From NCBI GenBank assembly GCA_963693085.1, contig OY856409.1, positions 1,168,417,749-1,168,481,748 of the forward strand: a DNA stretch of 64,000 bases. The letters run 5' to 3'. Below the pieces are notes generated by a model. That model was given only the letters and a program-made list of their open reading frames with translations. It was not told where the DNA came from and did not search any database. The position numbers were made by a program, and so were the translations under genes. Each line of letters begins with the position of its first letter. Positions within the stretch are counted from its first letter, which is position 1. Source of the DNA: Alisma plantago-aquatica. Its lineage: Eukaryota > Streptophyta > Magnoliopsida > Alismatales > Alismataceae. Positions 13,401 through 22,400 of this stretch are shown piece by piece.

Positions 13401-16400
13401 GAACTTGTCAAACCAAGCTTTAGGAGATTGTTTCAACCCGTAGATGGCTTTCTTCAATCTACACACCTTCTGACACTCCCCTTGAGCAACAAAACCAGGA
13501 GGTTGCTTCATGTATACCTCTTCTTGTAGATCACCATGAAGAAAGACATTCTTGACATCAAGCTGAAATAGAGGCCGGGCAAAGGTAGTAGCCAGAGAAA
13601 TAAGAATCCACACGGAATTCAGACGAGTCACTGGTGAAAAGGTCTCAAAGAAATCAACTCTATATGTCTGAGTATAACCCTTTGCCACCTGTCTAGCCTT
13701 CAACCTCTCAACTGAACCATCGGGATTATGTTTTATTGTGAATACCCATCTGCAACCCACAACATTTTTCCCTGGAGGTAAGTCAATAAGATCTCAGGTA
13801 TTGTTTTGTAGAAGAGCAGACATTTTCATATGCATCGCCTATTTTCATCCAGTATCCTTCATAACATCAAGATGATTTCTTGGAACAACCACAAAATCAA
13901 TCCCAAGAGCAAATGACCGGGCCTGCTTGGATAATTTTGACAAACAACACACATTTGCAATAGGATGTCAAATAGTACATGAACGAGTACCTTTGCAAAC
14001 AATAATGGGAACATCAAGGTCAGATGTATCTGCAGAAATCTCGAGTAGAGGAAGATGGGGAAGGCTTAGAGACTGGAGTCGCTACCTCCTCTGGATCCTG
14101 CCTGCCTCGTCTGGTATAAACATGTTGATATTGTTGAATTAAAGTATCACTTGCTGGCTGCTTTTCCTATATGATAGTATAGTCAGGAATGATAGGTGGC
14201 ACTCTCACTGATGTCTGATGGTGGCACTCTCACTTTCACACAATTGCTCCCCCTTACTGGGAACACTAGAGAAAAATGGTGTGGATTCATGGAAAGTTAC
14301 ATCCCGAGACACAAACATACGGCGGAGACTGGGACAATAACACTTGTATCCTTTGCTAGTGTTGGAGTACCGAAGAAAGAGAGTCCTAATAGACCTAGGA
14401 GATAACTTATCAGCCTTAGGATCAAAATTGTGGACAAATGAAGTACACCCAAACACTCTGAGAGGAACAAGGAAAGGCGGATCTTTTGGACGTAAGACAG
14501 AAAAAGGAGTACGTCCTTGAAGCACCAAAGAGGGTTGCCTGTTGATCAGGAAACAATCAGTAAGTAAAGCATCAGACCAGAACCTCTTAGGGACATTGGA
14601 TTGAAACATAATAGTCCTGGTAATATCAAGAAGATGACGATTTTTGCACTCAGCTACTCCATTTTGTTGAGGAGTGAGGACAAGACGTGCGATGAATCAT
14701 CCCAACAGAGCTACAAAAATCAGCCATAGCAGTTTGAACATATTCTAAGGCATTATCAGATTGAAGAATTTTAATATTGCAATCAAATTGAACTTTTATT
14801 TCTTGATGAAAATGTTTGACAATGGACAATACATACTCTCAACTCTTTAATAAATAAATCCACGTCATGCGAAGGCATTATCAGATTGAAGAATTTTAAT
14901 ATTACAATCAAATTGAACTTTTATTTCTTAATGAAAATGTTTGACAATGGACAATACAGACTCTCGACTCTTTAATAAATAAATCCACGTCATGCGAGAA
15001 AAGTCATCCACAAAGGAAATAAAATAGCAAAAACTATTATTACTATTTCTCTTTACAGGACCCCAAACATCACTATGGACTAACTCAAAAGGCAAGATGT
15101 CTGTTCATTGACACGACTGGGATAAGACAGTCCATGATGTTTTCCCAATTGACAGGATTGGCACTCTAAAGAAGACACTTGGGACAACTTAGGTTCTAAC
15201 TTTCTCAAGTTCTCCAACGACGAATGTCCATATCTGTAGTGCCACAGTAAGGGAGAACCACTCAAAAGGATAGCTGGAGCAGGAGCAGATACTTGGCGAG
15301 GCAGACTATCATCGTGGAAGAGGTAGAGATCACCTTTCCTAGGCCCCCCCCCCCCCCCCCCCCCCCCCCCGCCAATGGTCTTCATACTCTTGAGATCTTG
15401 TAATACAAAGCAAGAAGGCCCAAATGTCACTGTACAATTTACAATATCAACTAATTTTGCAACAGAGAGAAGATTAAAAGGAAATGCAGGCACATAGTGA
15501 ACCGATTTAAGATTAATTTTAGGATTCAGAGAGACAAATCCACTTGCTAACACTCTCCTCACTGAACCATCTGCTATGGTCAAAGATTTGTGTGGAATAT
15601 GTGAGTCAATGAAGTGAAGTAATCTCCTCATACTGGTTATATGATGGGATGCTCCAGAATCAACCACCCATGAAGAAGTTGAACCAGAAGTCAGTAGAGA
15701 GGTAGCCTGATTACCAGTGGTAGACGCCAGATTTGCAGTTGAAGAAGAGGATCCCACACTCATGTGTAGTGTAGCCAGAAGAAATCTATCATATTCTTCT
15801 TTTGTGAGTGATGCTAGAAGACCCATAACTTGATGCAGATGGCTCAGAAGACTCAACAGTACTAGCATAGTTTGCTGCCCCTACAGGTGGTGCTGCAGGT
15901 CTTCCATGCTTCTTCCAGCACTTCTCAACGGTGTGTCCAGGTTAGTCACAAAAGGTGCACTTGCGACGTGCTCCACGTCCTCGTCCCATATCTGTACGAC
16001 CTCCTCGAACTGCAGCGACTACAAATGCATGGAGTCTCCAGAAGGCGAGAATGTTGTAGAATCAACTGGTTCAAAATTTGATTGTCGAATTCTCGAGTAG
16101 GCTTCTTCCAGGCTGGGAAGTTTGTCAGAAGCAAGGATGGCGCTGCGGGCCGAACTGCAAGGCGAATTCAGACCCGATAGAAACTTTGCAGTAATCAAGT
16201 CATCTCTGTCTTTGACCTGTTCTTGGACAGTCACTGGATGATAGAAGCTCAACTCCTGAGCAATACCTTAAATCACTCCAAAATATTCTTCTAAAGGCTT
16301 GTCTCCCTGTCGTTCAACGAAGAGTCGATCATATGCATGCTTTTCCTGAGAGTAATGCTTCTTCACAACATCCCATATGTCTTTGGCAGTACTGTAGAAC

Positions 16401-19400
16401 ATGAACCTAGCAGCAATAGCAGGTTCCATGCTCCCACATAGCCAGGTCTTCACAAACTATTATGACGTTTCCATTCAGCATAACCTTTATCAATAGAAGT
16501 AGGCAGATCAGAATCAACATGCCGTGCTTTATCTTAGGATTCCAACGCTGTATGGACAACATTCATCCACAAGAGATAATTTTTCCCGTTAAGCTTGATG
16601 GAGGGGATAGACGACATCTCGTTGTAGATAGTAGATGCCTTGGTGTCCTCCATGATTTCACAGATAGATAGTGACAGAGAGATACATGCCACAAAAGAAG
16701 AGAAAGTGACAGAGAGATACATGTCACGTCAGAAGATTAGATGCGTTTCTGACACATCTACAACCCCCAATCGAAAAATTCCCTAATCACACATGGAGGT
16801 GTGATTAGGAATTTGCTGCATACAGACGGAGGTCTGAGTTTTAGCGAGCCGTCTTATGTAGACTCTTCCTTCGGAGTCAACGAGAGGAACCAGAGGCTAC
16901 TGACGGGCGGTGGGCCTGTCCGGAGTCGGCGACTACGTCGCGGTCCTGGCCGGTGACTGTTACGCCCGCAAAATCGGCAACGACGGCTGCCCCTTTGGGC
17001 CGGCGGTAACGGCTGCCCTCCTAGGCAGCAGTGACTGCTGCCAGCGGGGCGCCGCGGATGTGCGGCCCGTTGGCGGCTGCTGTGCTGCCCGGCGGTGCGG
17101 CACTGCTGCCTTGACGTTGCCCTCAGGCGACGCGGCGCTGCTGCCTTGCGGTGGCCGACGACTGCATTGCCCTGTGGCGACGGCGCGAGGGAGAGAGAGA
17201 AAGAGGGAGGGGAGAAGCAGCACGCCCTAGATTGGAACCCTAGGAGCTCTGCTCTGATACCATGTGAAACGTAAGTTGCAAGGCTGCTTGCAATGCAGCT
17301 TGAGTGAGGGTTCAAGACCACTCACCCTGTTATTAATTGAACTGGAGAAATTACATAGAGGTCCAACAATAAATAGAAATTACAAAATCATAATATAAAG
17401 AGATATATTAACAAAGAGCTTGGTATCTGGAGCTTCATCTTGATTCGTGCATGTGGTTATTCAATCTGACTATGTGGTTTCCAAGGAACGAGGTATTCGA
17501 TACCGATGCCGTTTCAACGACTTGGAAATTGGTATTTACTTGTATACCGACGGAAATTTTGACAGATGCGATCCTGGTCGTTTCGATGCCAAAATGAATG
17601 AATTAAATCATGAATTTTTGCAGGTTTATTCTCTACACCTAAATGCATCATTTTATGCAATAAAATTCTATACTAGGAATGTGGGTGTAGGGGGTCCATC
17701 ATGTGGGAGGTAAGGAGTCTAGGGGGTCCATCATGTGGGAGGTAAGGAGTCTATCCTGTTTCCTAGGGATTTTGATGAAGGATTTCGATGACAAAATGAA
17801 GGAGTCTATCAACTTAAATAGACACTTATGCATGATATCCAATTAACAACACACTAATGTCATAGTAACTTACTAGCTCATATCAGTTGTATGTCAGGCG
17901 TCGCGCTGGTATTCTATGCAGTATTGAGTTCATATGGTAGACATATTGCTCATATGACATATACATTATGTAAGCTTGGTTATATGAAGGTATATGTTGC
18001 TCATACACGTCAAGTACAATACTATATAAGTGTATTACTAATTATAAAAGTAATATTGTATTATTACTAGTAATCAGATAATTACATGATGATAGTAATT
18101 AATAGTGTAGGAATTATCTAGATCTAATGATAATATCAAGGTTGTCAGACTCAAACCGGTCAGCGAACCAGTGAGGCCTCTGGTTCTTGGTTCACTGGTT
18201 CAACCAGTGGTCTGACTGGTTCAACCAGTGACGTCAACATGACGTGACTAATAGTTTAGAAATATATAAATGTTTGATACACATGGAAAACATCCCTGCA
18301 AAAGTTATGAAACATGAATAATAGCACAACTACTTACAATAACTTGATAAACATACCAAATAACAAATATTATTCTATTCATGGACATTTATATACTAAC
18401 ATTTATAACAATAATACATTTATTTGCTAAGTTAGAGAACCGGCCAATTGGGTTAAAACCGGACTGGTTTGCCGGTTCACCGGTTCAACCGGTCGGTTCA
18501 CCGGTTTGATGCCGGTCAGACTTCATTTCCGGCTTTGGGAGGGGACCGAACCGGTAGAGTGATCGGTTCTCAGTTCATCCATCCAGTTCGGTTCAGTTTT
18601 GATAACCATGGATAATATTGTCTTACTACAAGGAATTAGATAATTACACATCTTGTATAAGTATTATTACTAGTAATTAGAGAATTACACATCTTGTAAT
18701 TAGATAATATTGCATTATTACTAGTATTATTACTTATTACTAGTAATTAGATAATTACACATCTTACATTATTAATAGTAATTCAATCATAGTAATTAGT
18801 AACTAATTATGAAAGTAATATTGGATTATTACTAGCAATTAGGTAATTACATGATGATAATATTGTAGATCTACATAATATGCTTATAGATGTATGTATA
18901 ATTAGCATCAAACATATCAATTTTGGAGTACTGCTAGATTTTGGGGGTAGAAAGTAGGTGAAAGTGGAAGAAATTAGTAGGAAAAAGAGATGGAGAGATT
19001 GCAAATGGTAGAAAATGGAAGAAATTAGTTAAACTTACCTTGAATTGGGTTGATTTGAGTCCTCATTGCCAAAAATCACCCAAATGCGCCTTTTCTCCTA
19101 AGCATCAACAACAATCATTCTCGCAAAAATCGGTATACCCATTGGTATACCGTTGTTTCCATAAGTTTTGTGAAGACAGTAGTGTATTTTGCACTGAAAT
19201 GATCGAAATGTGTCGGTATTGGCGGTATGCCCGCTGGTATACCAATATTTGCGAGCCTATCGGTACACACGCATGTTTCCCTACCCGATGGCGTCGGTAT
19301 CGGTATTTCGAGTGGTATACCACCGATATCGTCGGTATCTCATTCTTTGTCCACATCCTCCTGCTCACTAGGTTCATACATGGAATTAGATCTACGCCAC

Positions 19401-22400
19401 CCTCTTTCTTGGCATTAGTTGTTGCAATCATCACTCAGTTGGGACACTAGCTGGATCAGTGTCCTTAACCCCTAGCACGTGAAGCACTACACCTTGAAAG
19501 GTATTGATTCAGACTTTGATGATGACCTAGGGGTGTCTGATGTGACTAAAGTAGCGCCCACTGGCATTGTAGATGTAGTGTGGCATTGCCAGGGGTGTCT
19601 GGCGTTGCTGCTCATGCTCTTTTTGGTCGTGACGTGTATAGCATCAATACATCATCCATGCATGAGATGTGTGAGGTAGCTAAGGTGGCAACGATCGGGC
19701 CACGGCAAAACATTGTGATCATGGTAGTCTCATCCTTGCGGATCTCTACTTGTAGACTAACTTGTAGAATTTGTGTGTAATCATCAAATAAGTTTGTGTC
19801 CTGCTTCAAATCCTATAATGTGAGGCAGACTTGTTGCTTGTTGTTTATCATGATGAAGAAGGATTATGTATCCTCCTTCATGTTGGTCCATGTGTTCACA
19901 TGATGAAATCTATTCTACCACGCAAGATTTATGCCTCACCACTTTGTTTCAACAAACAAGAGTTAGCCCTCCTCTCCTCTGTCAATTAATGCCAGGTGAA
20001 GAATGCCTCTAGGCTATGCAACCAGTCATAGAACTTGTTAGCATCGTCGAGGCCATGGAAGTTAAGAACGTCAACCTTGAGTGATCAATTTGGCTGAGGT
20101 TGCGAGGGGGCATTCACTAATGGTGGATGTCTATTGCCTTGTAGATTCTGACCTATATATTATCTTGTTGTAGAAGACACTCTATCTGTCGGGTCAAAGT
20201 GGCAACCATGTCCTTGATCTTCATTTCGTGGGCTGCAAAAGGAGTGTCATGCTCAATCATCTTGGCATTGAAGTCGTCATTGTGCACCATGGTTCAAGTC
20301 AATGACGTTTCTTGTCACTGCAAAAGTGCGATTCAACCCCCGGAACCGTCGTGAGTTGGCTAGAAAAAAAACTAGACTCTGGGGGGTTTCCAAGTATGTT
20401 CAAATTGCACTGCGTCTAATGTGAAATTTAAAAGTTTCAAGTTGTCGTGTAAGGCTCCTCAAAGCAATTAACGAGGCACAATGAAGAACATAATCCCCAC
20501 AAAACTCAAATTAGGGCTTATTTGCGGCCAAGACAACCATGTTGGGCCGCTACTATTGTAATGGGAGCTCTTGGCCAACTACTACAGATCTCCTTTTCTC
20601 CTAGCACGATGAGCTATTGGTAGGGGTGAGCATCAGTCAAGAACCACACCGAATTGGACCAGACTGAGGACCGTATTGTGCAAAAGTATGGACCGTAGAC
20701 CAGACCATTTCGAAGTAGGGCCAGACTGGGACTGGATCGTTTCAAGGCTGATTTCAAAGCTGAACCGGACCGTTTGGACCCTAATCAGAACTTTTTAGCA
20801 TTTCTTAACTTTTTTAATAGTAAAACTTTGATAATTTTAATTACTTCTAACAATTGTTTAACATTATGTGATTTGTTTGTACTTTTGACATAATAAAATT
20901 TCATATTTAAACACATTTTACATATAAAACGATCCATGGCCCGGTCCACGGTCTGACCAGTTTTGGACCAGACCAGATCGCCGACCGAATTTCCAAAACG
21001 TAGACCGGACCGAACTGACCGGTTTGGTTCGGTTTTGCGGTCCGGGCCATGATTTTCTCACCCCTAGCTATTGGCCGCTGGGGACATTGAAAGGGTTCTT
21101 CGACACTCCTATTGCAACCACCTCTAGTTTGGGTGGTGATTGGTGCGACGTTGGGGACCTGCTTTGTTGGTTGGGTCACCCAACAATAAAGCGACAAGGA
21201 AGTGCGACAACAAGAGGGACTGTGGGGATCAGTTCGCCCTAGCGATGCAGGTGGAGGCTGTTGGGAGGCTAGGGAAGGATTTCCCAATGACGATTTGGAT
21301 GGCAGTTGTCTTAGGGGGCGTGTTGCCCCTTCTCTTACATGACAACAAAATGCTATTGTGTCTTGTGCAAGAGGGAAACAAAAAAGAAGAAAAAAAGGAA
21401 AACAAAGATGAGGGCCTGAGGTGGTAGAAGGGGGAAGCTGTCTGAAGGAAGAAGGTGATCTGCGGGAAGGAGGGAATCTAGAAGGAGACAAAAGGGGCGA
21501 TGAGCAATAAGACGATGTATTGTTCACGACATACAATATTTTTTTGGTGGATAGAATTGAATCGAACATAGGTTTGAGTTCAATGGAGGGTATTGATGAC
21601 TCCTAGACTAAGGGTATAGAAGATTGACCATTGGGAGTGTAGGCGGGTTGGGCCGCACCTAGAGTTTTGTCTGTATCCTATGGAACTGCGAGCTAGAGTT
21701 TAGATCTCAGGCTCTAAGACCAACTGATGCATACTCAATTTGCAAAACCAAATTCATTCTTCTGATTCAACTACCAAACAATACCCCTCGTCATGACTAT
21801 TTATAGATAACACACGAGAATCCCAAATTGGCTTCATTTTTGCTCGTGACCTTCTTGAATTAAGAAACAAAAACTAACTAATTGAGAACTTTCAAGCAAG
21901 TCCCAGTTATTACATCCAATTCCGGATACTGAAATAATTGCTAATAACACCCCATGGAAAATAAAAGACAGCCGACTGGAAGACAAACACGAATAGAAGA
22001 CAATTATGACACGCTCTAATAAAGATGCACAAAACCCTAGCCAGACTCTAGATGAGCAGTCTCTCCTACATTAATAACATTCCATGTCATTTGAGGATTT
22101 TAAAGTCTTAAAACTTAAATTGTATAGTAATTTCTTTAGTCCTTCATAGACTCACTCATTCCTTTAATCACACAAAGATCCCCTTCATACCCTATATTTT
22201 CCTTTTAGAACTAATATATGAAATCATTTCTCAAATGAATATTTTTGTGTCTATTCATTATGGTTGTCATTGATTAGTTTATCATTCACTTTGGCATTCA
22301 AATCTAGATATATTAGACCAAAGTCTAAACTAATAGTAATATAAGTATATCTACACTCTTGAAGTGCCCCTTTGCATATTCAATATAAGTTATTAACTTA

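Larger units (their letters stand above)
14205..15868 (-). pseudogene. Copia protease, pre-integrase and integrase (broken)
   Basis: 15868-15080 is an open stretch with the protease site [13 protein letters not shown], then LLSVAKLVD, a polyglycine run encoded by the C27 tract, and the pre-integrase motif [20 protein letters not shown] with [11 protein letters not shown]. The integrase catalytic core between about 15080 and 14620 is scrambled by shifts and a 125-bp duplication. 14609-14205 gives its C-terminal part with [18 protein letters not shown] and [15 protein letters not shown]. It is not functional. Confidence 0.82.
12184..17413 (-). mobile_element. Copia LTR retrotransposon with short LTRs (Ale/Retrofit-like)
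   Basis: A 5.2 kb element with near-identical LTRs of 147 and 151 bp, an initiator-Met primer-binding site, a polypurine tract, and degenerate gag, protease, integrase, reverse transcriptase and RNase H in Copia order on the - strand. The flanking 5-mers GAGAG (12179-12183) and AAGAG (17414-17418) differ at one base, a probable worn target duplication. Frameshifts, stops, a 125-bp duplication and a C27 tract disable it. The assignment to the Ale/Retrofit lineage rests on LTR length and pol wording. It lies antisense in the kinase intron. Confidence 0.88.

Noticed and set aside
16854..17321. 155-codon Arg/Ala/Pro-rich frame and overlapping frames in the GC-rich block
   Set aside because: GC-rich DNA lacks stop codons in most frames. 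Part of the frame is LTR and primer site, and no domain is visible.
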